Origin: Mytilus galloprovincialis
Taxonomy: Eukaryota; Mollusca; Bivalvia; Mytilida; Mytilidae
Length of the DNA stretch: 64,000 nt
Direction of reading: 5' to 3'
NCBI RefSeq assembly: GCF_965363235.1
Contig: NC_134846.1
Location: 33,862,218 to 33,926,217, forward strand
A program made the translations under genes and the position numbers. A model generated the notes under the pieces. It was not told the origin of the DNA, ran no database searches, and worked only from the letters and a program-made list of their open reading frames with translations. This document shows positions 1 to 13,164 of this stretch, piece by piece; within the stretch, counting starts at the first letter, position 1, and every line of letters begins with the position of its first letter.

Positions 1-175
1 TCCCTTCGTAAGTTTTACGGACGCCATCACGAGTTGACTGACCGTTATGGAATATCCGATTCACACATGATAACGTATATATTCCTTAGTCGTAACTACA
101 ATCCCGTCCTCTTTTCCCGAATGTGACCTACCGAATGAGACTTATTACTGGGTGTGTACTAACATGAGCAACAAG

Positions 176-408
176 ACGGATGACACGTGTGGAGCAGGAT
201 CTGCTTACCCTTTCGGAGCACGTGATATAACCCTCAGTTTTTGGTGGGATTTGTGTTGCTCAGTCTTTGGTTTTCTATGTTGTCTTTTGTGTACTGTTGA
301 TTATCTGTTGGGCTTTTTCTTTTTTAGCCATGGGGTTGTCGGTTTATTTTCGACTTATGAGTTTGAATGTCCCTCTGGTATCTTTCACCTCTCCACTTTT
401 ATAGGATG
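176..408 (+). repeat. Dispersed repeat, family R-a, copy 1
   Basis: This stretch shares a long stretch with 2,236-2,400 and, inverted, with 34,795-34,960. The shared text includes a CTCAGTCTTT..TTTTCTATG block and a TAGCCATG..GTTGTC block. A 114-residue reading frame covers it, but the other copies do not keep that frame, so I do not call a gene. The family resembles a common mussel repeat from memory; its class is unknown. Confidence 0.6.
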
Positions 409-2235
409 TCCACTTCAAAGGTTTGTGATTTTAGTCAAAGTTCGATCAGCTTACATGGCGCATTGTTTTCTACTAACAGAACATAGGAGTCTTTAACTAC
501 AGTTTGGTTGATATTTCTATAACTAGATATAAAAAAAATCAGCAAATATGCTCACCTGTTTTGGATTAATTTCCCCTGAAAAAACATTTTTTTGGATGAG
601 ACCTTAGCTCCAATTCATGTGTAAAATGACAGGTTTAGATTAAATATGCCAATTTTAATATGTTTATAACCTCTCAGTGATATCTCAACTACCCTTTGTG
701 TTTATATCACTATAAAACTATTGCCGAATTTTAAGAGATCGATCGAAGAACTCCACTTTTCATGAGATATTTCAGTGGCCATATAATAGCATATATCATG
801 TCTCTTGTAACCTCTTCACATGTTAATACGTTGGCGGGTCGGGTAATATGAAGTAAAACCCTTCATAAATCAAAGTTTTAAAATCATTGAATCAATAAAC
901 AAAAAAAATAATCAACCATTCGGAGAAAGTTTAAATTGGCTGAGCATTCGATACATCATATTACTTTCCTCGCTTGAATGAAAAGTCTGTTAGAAAAATG
1001 CATTTCTACATTACAAGTTCGGAATGAAAACTTTATATTTACCAATGAAAATGAGGTCAAGATCTGATGAACCCTTCCACACAGACATGTACACCTTACA
1101 ATCATTCCAATTTTTCACGATCAATGATTTTGAATGGGGACATATAGTTGGACCCCCATCCTTTTTTTCAAATGGCTTGATCAGCCCATGACAAGTCAGC
1201 GGTTGTCGATGTTTTCCATTTGAAAATAACGATGAACACGATAGCACAATTTAATTCGATGACTTCTACACATTATTTGAAAATCTGATACTAATGATAA
1301 ACACGTTTGAGTTTGTTTCTGAAATGCTGAGGACTGCTACGCACCGTGATCCTAAGCAAAATTTAAAACATGTCAAATGTAAAACAATATGATAAAATAT
1401 ACTGAATGCGTATAGAAACATAAATCATTATATTTCAAATCCGGTTGGTGCCTTTTTGTATAACAATACTAAAATGTTCTCTATAAACAATTCCTCAAAC
1501 ATTTGGCTAAATTTTACTTTGGAGAGTATGGTCTCGCATTAACGATTTCAGTTCAATAACTTGCTATCAATCTCATTGTTATCAATCACTAATCGTAAAA
1601 CTCGCAAATATTCACCCAAATAGTATAACACTGGGTCAAATTCAAAGGAGAATTAATTCTAATTTGCAATACATTTTGATAAAGTTTGCAATTGAGTTCG
1701 TTATATTTTCTATACGTGCCCCTCTTTTGACTCTAATTTATTCATATTTTTTTTGGTTAAAATGTGGAATTTGTAAAAGTGAAAATCGAAAACTCTAAAA
1801 ATGTTCTATTCTCATATAAAAAGTCTTCAAAGCCAAGAACTATATTAGTTGATCGACTTCAAAAGAAGATCCAACCTTCTGATTTTTTATTAGTCAGCTC
1901 ATGCTCTTCGCGACGTTTCATTTGATTGTTTTAGACGTGAACTGAAATCAGGAACGCCGCGCAAATAAAGAGAATTGCCATAAGAAGAATCGGCTTGTAA
2001 AAAAAATATATCATATTAATTTTGTTATAAACGTTTTGGGAAATATTTTTTTAGACTAACTTTTTTATTCGATTCTTTCGAACGTTTTAATGAGTTATTA
2101 GACCCTTTTCGCCGTTGGGGACGCTGGTAAACCCACGAAGAATAAAAAAAAAGAAATGGATAATGCCTTAACTGAAATTAAGTTTTTATCAAATTTCGGG
2201 TACAAACGACAGTAAACTATATACATGTGCCAAAC
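409..2235. other. No gene seen
   Basis: AT-rich sequence without a convincing reading frame. A short piece near 1,135-1,190 (GGGACATATAGTTGGACCCC) resembles the interior of the small GGCGGATCC-ended elements found at 13,466 and 50,639. Nothing else is recognisable. Confidence 0.4.
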
Positions 2236-2400
2236 CCTTCCGGAGCACCTGAAATCACTCCAGATTTTGGTCGGTTTCGTGTAGCTCAGTCTTTAGTTTT
2301 CTATGTTGTGTTTTTGGGTACTATTGTTTGTCTGCCGGTCTTTTCCTTTTTTTAGCCATGACGTTGTCAGTATGAGTTTGAATGTCCCTTTGATATCATT
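2236..2400 (+). repeat. Dispersed repeat, family R-a, copy 2
   Basis: Second copy of the family at 176-408. It carries the CGGAGCACCTGA start, the GCTCAGTCTTTAGTTTTCTA core and the TTTTAGCCATGACGTTGTCA segment. It is diverged and partly deleted relative to copy 1. Confidence 0.6.
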
Positions 2401-2572
2401 CTCTTCTGTTTTAGTCCCAAAAAAATCCAAAATTTAAAAAGACGTGAGACGAGAGTCCAGTCAGCTTTTCACTATTGTGCTTCGTTTGACGTGCGGTGAT
2501 GTTTGAAAATACTGTAAATGACATTGTTTTAAACATCAAAGGCCATTTAGTTAATTGTAGTCTCCGACACAG

Positions 2573-2830
2573 GGATTCGTTTGAAAAAAAAAACTATAAA
2601 ACCAGATTCGTTTAGAAGAAAACTATAAAACCAGATTCGTTTAGAAAAAACTATGAAACCAGGTTCAATCCACCATTTTCTACATTTGAAAATGCCGGTA
2701 CCAAGTCAGGAATATGACAGTTGTCCATTCGTTTGATGTGTTTTATCATTTGATTTTGCCATTTGATTAGGGACTTTCCGTTTTGAATTTTCCTCGGAGT
2801 TCAGTATTTTTGTGATTGTACTTTTTTTTA
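2573..2830 (+). repeat. Short tandem repeat joined to a dispersed repeat
   Basis: 2,573-2,662 holds about three units of a roughly 31 bp repeat (CCAGATTCGTTTAGAA..ACTATAAAA). It runs into a dispersed repeat with the landmarks CAAGTCAGGAATATGACAGT and GATTAGGGACTTTCCG, which I recall as widespread in bivalve DNA. The antisense 86-residue frame here is not supported as a gene. Confidence 0.5.
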
Positions 2831-3992
2831 GCAGATTAGAAAAGATAATCGATGTTTTTATTTCATATTTCCTGTCTATTTGTATTACATTAGTAACGTA
2901 TTCAACGTTGGCACCAACATTTCTTTTATATTTACTTTCCATATCCTGAAAATTAGAAAAAAGCAATATTGATACAAACGTTTATTTCGTTAATTGTGTA
3001 AAATATTAATAAACAGGAAATACCGAAATATATATATAAAAAAACATTGATTTTTTAATGTACTTATCTAGTCTCTTTTGGCTCCTGGTCGATTTCGGCA
3101 TAGTGTGTTTATTCGCTTAGAAAAGTTCAAGTGTAAGAGAAATAACATTAAAATAAATATATAAAATAAAGTGTATCTTCCCATTATTAAATTTCTGAAC
3201 TTCTATCGGTTTAAAAATTATTCTGTTGGAAGATCAAGCGAATTGGAACATAGCTGTATTACTGGAAATTACAACGACAACGAAATGCTATTCAGTGTTG
3301 GATTGTTATTTTTTTTCTAGTAAAATTGCATTCGGTGAGTCTTGTTAACATTTAAAACACACGATATACCAAATATATGTTTGAATCCATAGCTGTTAAA
3401 AAGGCCATAGCTTCCAATGAAAAAGAGAGAAAACGAAAGATGTCAATTTCGGTTTGGGTTACACCTTCAGTTAGAGTATTTAGGGGTTACATCCTCAGTT
3501 TGAGTTTTTCCAGAAAACTAAAAATCAAAAGGTGTCGTTGAATTATTCCACCCGAACTACTAACTACCGTTAAAATGTACTAGCTATTACCTATTTCAAA
3601 TTTTTATCAGAGCTCTAAATGTTAATCAGAGCTCTGAATGTTAATAAAACAAGTTGCTTTCTTTAAATCTTTAAAATAAGAAAAAGAAAAACAACACGTG
3701 GACCCAAGATCGCTGACTGTGAAAAGAATTAGATAATGATGATTTACCTTTATTGAAAAAATGTAATTGTGTAGATTCTTGCACAAGTCAATCGTAAGCA
3801 ATGCTGGACAGTTGTGAATTAAAAATTGTATAATACAGCTAATATTTGATTTTACATTTTAAGGCTTGACTGTTATATTTATCACTTGGCATCATTTTTC
3901 CTAATCTAATTGCAAATCCCGGTTTTGCTGTTTTATGCAAATTGCAAACAACAAGCAAATGTTATCAATGTAAACAATGCATGGTATCGCAT
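2831..3992. other. No gene seen; 5' flank of the Methyltransf_FA gene
   Basis: AT-rich and unremarkable. It should contain the promoter and any 5' untranslated sequence of the gene starting at 3,993, but I cannot point to a specific core promoter element. Confidence 0.3.
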
Positions 3993-6900
3993 ATGCGGCT
4001 GTTTTTATATCTGTACATGATTTCTGTTTTTCTTAAAGGGTCAGAGATCAAAGTTTGTACTGGATCGGCCTGGTTCGGTGACATACTTAACTACGAGCCC
4101 ATAACAGATTTCATTCAATCACAACTTATATTTTCTGTGAGGGCATGTAAAAATGCAAGACTACTATTTTATGAAAGAAATTTTCGACCATCGTACGAGT
4201 TGATTATTGGACGTAGTCAAAATACCCAATCTCGAATTAGAATTTGCATCTTTGATGAGTGTTCTAAGATTTGCCCAGACAATACTGATGACAATTGTCA
4301 CACTTATGATAATACTGATGCAGATACTACAGGTATACTTGACTGCAATGAATTTCGTTGGTTTTGGGTTTCATGGAATTCTAACTTTTGTTTTGGGAGT
4401 GGTAAGGAAATAGGAAAAGAGGAGATAAATTCGGCAAACTTGGTGGATATAGTAATTAACTACATTGCATTAACCGTTCGTCATAATGTATCTTGGGACA
4501 CAAATGAATGGATATTTGACTCAGGTAATTTATTGATAATGTATTTTGAAACAACATTAAATATATTGTTTTGATTAAAAAAATAAAAAAGAAAGATCTA
4601 AGCACGTAGTTTTAATGACATTTGGTATGTTTACGATTATGTATATGCTTTTCGGTAATAGGTACGTAAAAGGATAATCTCATTTATAGTAAGTTATGCC
4701 ATTTTGAATGATGCTCGATGAACTTCATACATGTATAAATATCAAAAATAAGATCTGTAACTGCATTCGGTGTCGAAATTTCATTGTTCGATTATTTAAA
4801 TATGACCAATAAAAAACGAAAGATGACATCATTATAAAAAGGCAAATAATGGTTTACTTTTATAAATTGTGACTTAGATGGAGGGTTGTCTCATTGGCAC
4901 TCATACCACATCATCCTATGTCTAAATACACATTCGTCATAACTCGGCCGATTCCGTACCATCATCTAATAGGAGAGAATGGGATTCACCCGAGGATTGC
5001 CGATTGGACAAATACAGTGCTATATATTTTAATGAAACGGAAAATACAGTAGCGAAACTATCTGATTTTTGAAAGAGAATGCATAGAAAAGGTTTTTTTT
5101 TCTGGTCAACTTAAACTAAAAAATAAAACGACTTTTGGCGATATTTGAGAGAGATTCAACACATTAAGACTACTATCTCTGGGAACAGTATATATCAATA
5201 TACATGTATATGTTCCTGGTTACCTCCAGGAAATGTGTATGCTTTATCTCGGGAAGAATAAGTTCCATAATTATAAAAAAAACGTCCGATATCCATATTC
5301 ATCAATAACATGTTTGCCCAACTGTTTGAACATTCAAAACATGAAAAAGAAAAAACATTTGAGCATAAAACAAACTCGAGATGACCTTAATAATAAAGAT
5401 ATTGACCTTTAAGGTGTATTTTTGCATTTGCCTGATGAAGCTGCACGAAGGCATTATACGACGCAAATGATTGATTGATTGATAAATCGATGTTTAGCGC
5501 CAGTTTCTATTAAGAAAGTTCGGCATGAAAGCTGAACATCCTAGTCAATTAAGATTAATTTGGAGTCAGGTGCTGCCATGGGATTTGAACTTACAACCTT
5601 CGGCTTAGTGCTGACAGGCTAGTGTGATACACTAGTTGGACTATAGCTTAGACTACTCAGACCAGTCGTCCACCGAAACTATAAAATAACACTTTAATAA
5701 TTTCGTACGTTCGAATCGTTTTTCTGGATTTCTTTTCACCAGGAACGCCCAAAGCCGAATATTTGAAAGTCAATGATGGATGTATGTATAAAGCCAAAAC
5801 AGGTGAAGAGCTATTTGAAAGGACCTAAAAGTAATCGTCAAATGTTTAACTTTACCTAGGGAGTTTGAATTTTAGCTTCTTAAAATTTCATAAACTTTTT
5901 TTTACCATTGGAGAAATCTACAATTAAAATAAGTCGTTTGATTAATACCAGTACCGTTTTTACCATTGGAGAAATCTACAATTAAAATAAGTCGTTTGAT
6001 TAATACCAGTACCGAAGCACTAACAAAGTGGCGTACTAATGAGCCTCCTCGTGGGTTTTTTGATTATGTGATTATTTTGCCGTTTTTACAGACAAGACAA
6101 GACACTTGTTAAATATAAAATATACAGGTTTTTTTATAAACACAAGTTAACAATAAGAGCCACTCTATGAAGAGTTATGAGAGACTACAAAACTATTTTT
6201 CTTAAATTATAATACAAATACAAGTCAGCTATCATTAGTGTAAAATACATTTTCGCTTTATTAAAATTTCATAGCAGATTTTGGCAGTATAAAATACCAT
6301 ATTATCATTTGTAAAAAGAAATATAAATTTTTCATTATCAGACATATGTATAAAAATTCTCATCGACAATACTAGCAAAAATAACATTATGAATATATAT
6401 GAATATACAGGACAGTTTACCAAAAGATGTTTTTCATCTTCAACGTCATCAGTACAGTTAAAACATAGTCTATTTTCAATATCAATATTTTCATACGACC
6501 AGTTTCAATTCTGATGGGTGCTACACCACATCTAAATTTGGCTAAAGCAAGTTGCTGTATCTACCTGGTATATAAAAAAATAATAATTTTCTACACCATA
6601 TACATTTTTGGATATTCTATATGTACGTAATTTATTTTTATCATCTGACATATTACCATTTTTCCTTAAATTTTTTTAAAACATACGTTTTCATAATTCT
6701 TAATTAAATCCTGTTCAAAATAGCATTGCACAACTATTCCATATCAAGTTCTTTAAACTTGTTTTTTACTCTAAAATGCCAATATTTTACTTTTTTACAT
6801 GTGTTACCCCATATATACACTTTTTTATTTACTCTATCATCATTCATTTGATTAAATCGTGTCCAGCTTCTAAAAACACTAGTCCACTGTTTTGGCTCTA

Positions 6901-8928
6901 TTTTTAATACTATTTATACATGAAAAATCACGTGTTCCCCATATAGAGGCACCATAACCTATTACAGACCATACAAGTGTATCAAATAATTTTGTAAATG
7001 TACAGTATTGAAAACCACTGTTAGCTTTACATTTAGATATCAACAGATCCAACGATCTACTAGCGGTTTTAGCAACTGATTTTGCCATAATATCATAGCT
7101 TAAAGGCTCAGTAAACAATCAATCTAAATATGTGTATTGGGAAACAATATCAATATTGTTATCATTAAACAAAAATGAAAAATTTGATCTAGATACAGAC
7201 GGTGTTCTAAAATGTACTATTTTAGATTCATTAGTACAACACCATATATTCAAAACATATATATAATATTTTTTGTAAATCACCCTCATTCTCAGTGATA
7301 AAAACCAGATCATCTGCATATGACAAAACGCTATAGTGACTGTGATTATTTGATTACCAGCCCAATTATTCAATGATTATATGATTGTTTGATAATCTAG
7401 GACTGTATTTTTGATTATTTGATTATCTTGTTTAAAAAAAATAATTAATGATTATGTGATTATATTAGCCAATAATTTGTGATTATGTGATTACTTGGAC
7501 ACCATTACGAGTGGCCTCACTAATAACCAACCACAAGCGGTACCGACTTAATTGAGGCAAAACAAATTTGATATTCGAGAGCAATTATAATAAAGATTAA
7601 AGCAAATATTATTGGTAGACAAAGGATATTGGAATATGAGCTATTTTTTTTAAAGCGCTCGCCCTTCCTCAATCATAGGAAAGCAGTTTAAATTATTGAT
7701 TTAAGAATTGAATGCTTCTTTTTGTAACTTCATTGGGGTGTAAAAGCGTTGACCGAAGTACATTTTGTATGAAGCGCGGAAGCAAATTCTTCTACAGTAA
7801 GAGACTTTTGCATTGAATTGTATAAGCTGAATAATTTTCTCTAAAAAGTCCATCTCATAAATAATCAAGTATTTAGAATATTTGTTAAGGAAAAGTCATG
7901 ACTTTGTTTGTAATCAATTGCACTTTGTTATACACATGATACATGTGCATGAACATTGTACATGTATGTCCCATAAAGCCAAAGTTAATGTTTTTTAGCA
8001 CTTGCAGAGTTGATATAAATATACATGTATCCCTTTTTAAGTGATTACATCCAACACTAACCATACCTTCTTGTACATGTTGTTTTATTTGCTTTGACAC
8101 TATCCCGTACTTCTAAATTCGCCATTATAAACTAGAGTTTATTCTGAAAAATAAAAGAAATATTTGAAGAAACATATTTATTTATTGATGATAAAGACCC
8201 AGAAACGGATCCATGATTTCCAAAAACCACTTGGATCCTGTCAAGCCACGTATGAAGTGATACTAAAGTTAAGGGTACCCGGGTCCCTTGACCATCCCCC
8301 TAAATCCGCTTTAGCAAGTTTCCATACTGGTCTCATTACAAGTACATGTACTACTCAAACTAAATAGCTAAACTTTAATCTTACAGAGAACCTATTATTC
8401 ACCATCAACGAAGATCTTCTTTGCAACAAAAGCAGTAATTCAACACCAAATTTCACTGGAACAACAAAAACAAGTGGAAGTAACTCTGAATATACAACAA
8501 CCGATTTGTCATCGGAGAATTTTACCGCGGGTTTAACATATAGTACAACAACATATGGGAAAATAACAACAGGAAGTAACACAGAAGACGACATACTCAA
8601 AACAACAACTTTACAGACAACGAATAACCAATCTAGTAGTTCAATAATTCACTACAACTGCGTGTGTCCATGTTCAAAAGTAAACAATCAAAATCTCACT
8701 GATGATGAACTATTGCAATTTTTAACTGAGAATCTTGATGAACTTAAACAAGCTTTGCAAATCGATCCAAAAACTACAAAAGCTGCTCAAGCTAAGAAAA
8801 CGTGTGCACCGGATGATAGAAATTCTTCACAAATAATGGGATGGTTGGGGAGTATTGTTATCGGAATTGGGGTTGGGTTTTTAGTGTTATCAGATATCAC
8901 TCGGTTTGTTCATTACCTTGCGAAATAA
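3993..8928 (+). CDS. Methyltransf_FA-domain membrane-anchored protein, two exons
   Basis: Exons 3,993-4,524 and 8,387-8,928 are joined at a GT/AG intron (phase 1) and give 357 residues. Residues 1 to about 18 (MRLFLYLYMISVFLKG) look like a signal peptide, which is why I start at the internal ATG at 3,993 rather than the in-frame ATG at 3,942. Residues about 25-176 match the farnesoic acid O-methyltransferase-like domain (PF12248 type): QLIFSVRACKNARLLF, YELIIGRSQNTQSRIR, LDCNEFRWFWVSW and a final NEWIFDSG. Exon 2 is Ser/Thr-rich. It then has a CVCPCS knot, a helical stretch (LTDDELLQFLTENLDELKQA) and a membrane segment near residues 328-346 (WLGSIVIGIGVGFLVLS) followed by a short tail. Many molluscan proteins share this tail. 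Enzymatic activity is unproven for the domain; a sugar-binding or surface role is equally possible. The 3.86 kb intron holds repeats and a LINE fragment. Confidence 0.82.
5540..5665 (-). repeat. Possible decayed tRNA-like SINE head
   Basis: On the minus strand the sequence has a B-box-like GTTCAAATCC preceded by a possible A-box region, resembling an old tRNA-derived SINE. It does not fold as a full tRNA by eye. It lies in the intron of the Methyltransf_FA gene. Confidence 0.3.
5899..6014 (+). repeat. 58 bp direct tandem duplication
   Basis: The segment beginning TTTTTACCATTGGAGAAATC and ending AATACCAGTACCG occurs twice back to back with almost no difference, so the duplication is recent. 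It is intronic. Confidence 0.85.
6230..7375 (-). mobile_element. Decayed LINE: reverse transcriptase end plus C-terminal domain
   Basis: The minus strand encodes pieces of one non-LTR retrotransposon protein. Upstream comes a region like the part after the YADD box (KIVHFRTPSVSRSN, a near-YLG 'SQYTYLD', then VAKTASRSLDLLISK and VWSVIGYGASIWG). Next is AKFRCGVAPIRIETGR, and finally a zinc-knuckle-like ending (RLCFNC, VEDEKHLLVNCPVY). The pieces fall in several frames with stops, so the copy is dead and 5'-truncated. It lies antisense in the intron of the Methyltransf_FA gene. A LINE tail with a similar C-terminal motif is at 11,835-12,770. The clade is not assigned. Confidence 0.75.
7376..7512 (-). 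repeat. Dispersed repeat with GATTATGTGATTA motifs
   Basis: A dense run of GATTATNTGATTA words ends in TGTGATTACTTGGACACC. The reverse complement, beginning GGTGTCCAAGTAATCACATA, recurs at 14,410-14,510 and 39,723-39,775. The sharp shared edge GGTGTCC suggests one terminus of a small element. The remaining intron up to 8,386 shows nothing recognisable. Confidence 0.55.
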
Positions 8929-8993
8929 TAGTGGCAGTCAGTATTTTTAGTACATAAGTGATATAAAGTTTTCAAATGTATGTTTCTCTAAGA

Positions 8994-10510
8994 CAGGGCC
9001 GTAACTACATTGAGGCAAATGAGGCAAATGCCTCATGTTTTAAATTTAAAAAAAAAAAAAAAAAAACTAAAACAAAAGATTGTCTTCATATAAAATTGTT
9101 TTCACTGAAAGTGTCTTGCAAGAAGCAAGTTCTCTTCACACTCTGATGTCGCCCCTGCATATTTTTCGTAATCCATGTTTCTATTTTACTTTTGGTTTTC
9201 AGAGTTGATGGTCTATTGTTTGTACTTCTGTGTCCCGGGTTTGTCTTTTGGTCATTTATTGTCCTACTTAATGACTAGTCTGAGTGTTGATTTTCATTTG
9301 TAAACGTGTCACACTGTGTAATGTTGCATGTCCACCGATGTCCAGGCATTATGCGAGAAAATATTTTAAGAATATACGATGCTACATTGTACTGGACACA
9401 GAAAAAAAGTGGTCGTTTCTGCATGGAGAATTGAACTTGATATCAAAGAATACGAAACTGTCTTTCTTGTATATTATTAGTTACATAGTGTGCTAGTGAC
9501 CTAATACGGTATATATGGGGTCAGTAAATTCCATATTGGGATTCGAGTGAGGTAAGATAAAAAACCATACTCAATTTTTCTTAGTATGGATTGCAAAATT
9601 AGGTATTTTCTATTGGTGAGATATGCACAGAAGTGATAGATATGTATTATAAATATAGAAAATTGTATATCTTAATCAACAACAAAATTAAAAAAAAAAT
9701 AACTGTATCATATATCCAAGCGCCTGTGGATAAAACTAGATACCCGACATGGTTTAAATTAAAGTAAGACCACCAATTTCCCGGTATCAAATCATTTGTT
9801 GAAAAAAACATCAATGTATTGCCATATGACCTTTTACATTCAAGGGTTAAATTTGCATTAAGTCGTGTTCAGACCCTTTAACAGAAAATAAAGGAATATG
9901 AAGTACACGTGCACGGGAGCTAATTTCGCACAATGTCAATGTATAGAAAAAAATACAAATGATCAATGGTCAAAGTTTTTATTCCTGTTCTTCATCTTGA
10001 TAGTTGCTGGAGAATCATAAATACCGTAAAACAAGGTCAATATGGTCCCTAGTGTCGACTTGAGCAGTACTAGTATTTAACGTATATTACTGCACTAATG
10101 ACTGTCACTTTATTTAAATCTAGTCATAAAAAATCTCAAGTCAGCACAATACAAGACAAGAACAGACAGACAGATCCGGTATTAATGATTATGAGAATTA
10201 CGATTTTTGCTTTATCCTACATATCGGTCTTTTAATGTTTTGAATTTCCCTAAAACGTTAAAGTCTTAAATAACAATGAATCTATGTTTTTGCTTTGAGA
10301 CCAGAATATTCGAAAAAATAGCTAAAAATGATTTAAGTTTCTATGTAAGAAAGAGTCCAGGAAACGGTCAGAATGCACGATTTTGCGTTATTTTTCTCAG
10401 AGCTTCTGGGGGCCTAGCGGCCCCTAGACCCCTTGCCAATATTTTTTCGCCTCGCTACGCTCGGCGAATATATTTTGCCTCAGTATTAAAAGGGGCTAGT
10501 TACGGCCCTG
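8994..10510 (+). mobile_element. TIR DNA transposon, non-autonomous, family CAGGGCCGTAACTA, copy 1
   Basis: It begins CAGGGCCGTAACTAC and ends with the inverted form (..CTAGTTACGGCCCTG), giving 14 bp terminal inverted repeats. A TAAGA direct repeat lies immediately outside each end (8,989-8,993 and 10,511-10,515), consistent with a 5 bp target duplication. A second copy at 51,175-53,375 shares sequence throughout, including the subterminal CTCGCTACGCTCGGCGAATA near the right end. There is no transposase frame, so it presumably relies on a partner. The 70-residue and 81-residue frames inside are not conserved. Confidence 0.8.
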
Positions 10511-11834
10511 TAAGAATTTAATGATTGGATAATCAAAACAAACTGATCGTAACGTCTTCAAAACATTTCAATTGTCGATACTGTACATGAAGCTCATTAT
10601 CGTCCAAAGTCTAAACTAGCTGTAAATCAATTTTTTTAAAAGTAAACCACATTTTTTAACAGACAAAAAAAGCTTAAAGATATTAAACACTCTCTTTTTT
10701 ACGTTTACACCTGTAAACATATTGTTTACGTAATTGCTATCAACCATGTATGGGCCATTTAAATTCTAATGAATTATATATCCCAGAAAGCCTCGCCAAT
10801 TCTCTTTGAGTTATTATCTCTAACAGTGGAGTGAATGTGGCACGATCTGAGCCATATAGATGATGACACCCTTTTTTGAATTTTCACCTGTCTAAAACTG
10901 ACCCAGAACACAGGGGCTTGTTTAGTGGGTCAGTTGAGATTTAACTGTCAATGGCGGGCGCCATCCTACTTTACAAAACCTCATCTGACCCATTAAATAA
11001 GCCCCTGTGCCCAAAACCTACATACAGAGTCAACTGAAGCACTTTCATTAAAATACTCAGAAATAAATAAGAATATGTATGATGATCGTTTATGTTTTCT
11101 GCTATCTTTGTAAACCAATTTGAAAGACCATTAGTGCTTTTTTGTCTTTTACCATGCAGTGAAAAAATCCGAAACAATTAGTTTTTGCATGTATTTAAAT
11201 TATTCATTTTTTTTTCTCTAAACCTGCTTCATCTCTCAGCTTGGGAAAATATGTTCAGTAGATGCCGTATTTTTTGTCCAATCACAGTGTTTAAATACAC
11301 TGACCTAAGTACGGTATAAAAAAGAGCAACCTAATTCCCAGAAATGATATGCTACTGTGCCAACTGAAGGAACGTACGTTAAAATAAGTTCGAAATAACT
11401 TGAAGCACGCTTTATAAATATCAGTTAGCAGACGACAAAAAAAAAAACACGGTGCAAGTAGAACAATACTTAATAATACCGTATACAAAATTAGAAGCAG
11501 ATATGAAGGAGGCAATCTAAATATCAAGTCTAAGACATTACCACATGACAAAGAGGAAAACATAAAAGACAAACAACAGTTCACACAGAATACACAGAAA
11601 AATTGAGATTTGACAACAAAGATGAAATCTGTATATAGCGCCGGAATGGTTGACCGGTCCTGCCTCACAAGTTTGAAACTGAAACTGCGAATCCTTTTTC
11701 ATCGTGTATGACTTACTATAGACGAAGCTATGACCAATAAACACTTAGAATTGAAGTGACGTGAAAACAAAATATTTCAACAGCAATGGACGTGATATAC
11801 TTGCAAATTCATTGAAAAAATCGAAAGGTTACAA
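10511..11834. other. No gene seen; one short inverted repeat
   Basis: At 10,898-11,014 two inverted segments of about 30 bp (CACAGGGGCTTGTTTAGTGG and its near complement) flank a short unique stretch. The antisense frames at 11,291-11,744 are low-complexity and match no family I know. Confidence 0.4.
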
Positions 11835-12770
11835 AATTACCTCAGTCTTTATTTTTCTGTCATTATATCTATCATAATGGTAAAATGTTTACACAGGCTT
11901 AACAAATTGGATGATGGATTACTTTATGATGCTTATGTTTGTGATAAAATTTTAGATGCAGGAAACATTAATTGTTGGTATTCATCTATGAGATATGTAC
12001 TTCAATCACTTGATATACAAAATTTGAACACAAAGCTCAATACATTAATTAAATTTGTAAAATGTAAACTTTGTAACAGTTTTAAAACATTTTGGTTGGT
12101 CAACAGATCTGATACCTTATCACAAGGTAATAGTAAAATAGAAAATTATTTCAACATCAAGACTGACTTCGTAAAGGAGGCTTATTTATCAATTAAAGAT
12201 TTTAATATAAGAAGAGCTATATGTAAAATGAGAACAAGTTATCATGATCTTAGAATTGGGAAAGATAGATATAGTAAAAAACACATGAAGAGAGCTCAGC
12301 GTCTATGTCATCACTGCTTATCACATGGATCAAATTCTATTGAAGATGAGACCCATTTTACAGTAAGTTGTCCTTTATATAATGAATAGAGAAAATTAGT
12401 ATTGGATAACGTAAACAGTTTTTGTACTAATTTTAAAGAATTACCTAAGGATAAAAAAAAATATTTCTGGCTGTTCTCAAATGAGCATTTACCAACTCTC
12501 ATGTGCCTAGGAAATTATATTATTCAGTGTTTAGAAATAAGATCCAGGTGGAAACAAAATATATAAAAAAATATTTGATTATTTATATGAGATATGTTGT
12601 AATAGTTATATAAGACACATGATGTGTTAGGCTCTGATCTTGTCCATGATGGAATTATGTTAGGTTCTTGTTTTTCTTTTTTCCAATCATATTGTGTTTT
12701 TTTCTTTTTTCCAATCATATTGTGTTTTTTCTTTTTTCCAATCATATTGCATATCATTGTTGTAAAATGA
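11835..12770 (+). mobile_element. LINE 3' fragment (C-terminal protein end and tail)
   Basis: A 170-residue frame at 11,877-12,389 looks like the C-terminus of a non-LTR retrotransposon ORF2: KCLHRLNKLDDGLLY, a spacer, KEAYLSIKDFNIRRAICKMR, SYHDLRIGKDRYSKK, then CHHCLSHGSNSIEDETHFTV and CPLY. The frame resumes after a TAG at 12,387 (likely TGG originally) through FKELPKDKKKYFWLF to a stop near 12,563. It is 5'-truncated, as is usual for LINE insertions. The tail carries a roughly 27 bp tandem repeat at 12,668-12,750. The C-x2-C..EDE.HF..CP.Y ending is shared with the LINE at 6,230-7,375. Confidence 0.75.
12668..12750 (+). repeat. About 27 bp tandem repeat, three units
   Basis: TTTTCCAATCATATTGTGTT is repeated with TTTTTCTT spacers. 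It sits at the 3' end of the LINE fragment, where some LINE families carry short tail repeats. Confidence 0.7.
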
Positions 12771-13164
12771 TGCCCTTTATAGGTTCTTAGTAGATTGATA
12801 AAAGTCTTCTTATTCTTTCACCCAATGGTCCGACTATTCAAATATTTGGTTACATCCCAAAAATATTATGATCTATTATCGACTTTAATTAAATTTTAAA
12901 AGGAGACTTCATGAAACCTGGTATAGGAGTGGTGTGTCTGGTTTGTGTTTTGTTTCTTGAACGGCTGTATCTATCCAATACCAGTTACTACATTAGCTAG
13001 CTATATAGTTTTCTGTAGTATCGAGCCCAATCATTTTGGTCCTGATCTCCGATCTATGTGCTATTTCCTAATCTTGTATCCTTGTATAACTTAGTGGTCA
13101 TCCTGTCCAACTGTAGCTTCGAATTGCAGGCCTGCGTTTCACTAAAAATCTTACTGAACTAGTA

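Noticed and set aside
152-496. A 114-residue gene with a hydrophobic N-terminal half
   Set aside because: It overlaps a dispersed repeat whose other two copies do not preserve the frame.
11291-11744. Antisense hydrophobic frames of 68 and 125 residues
   Set aside because: They overlap each other in different frames, match no family I know, and have no supporting splice sites.
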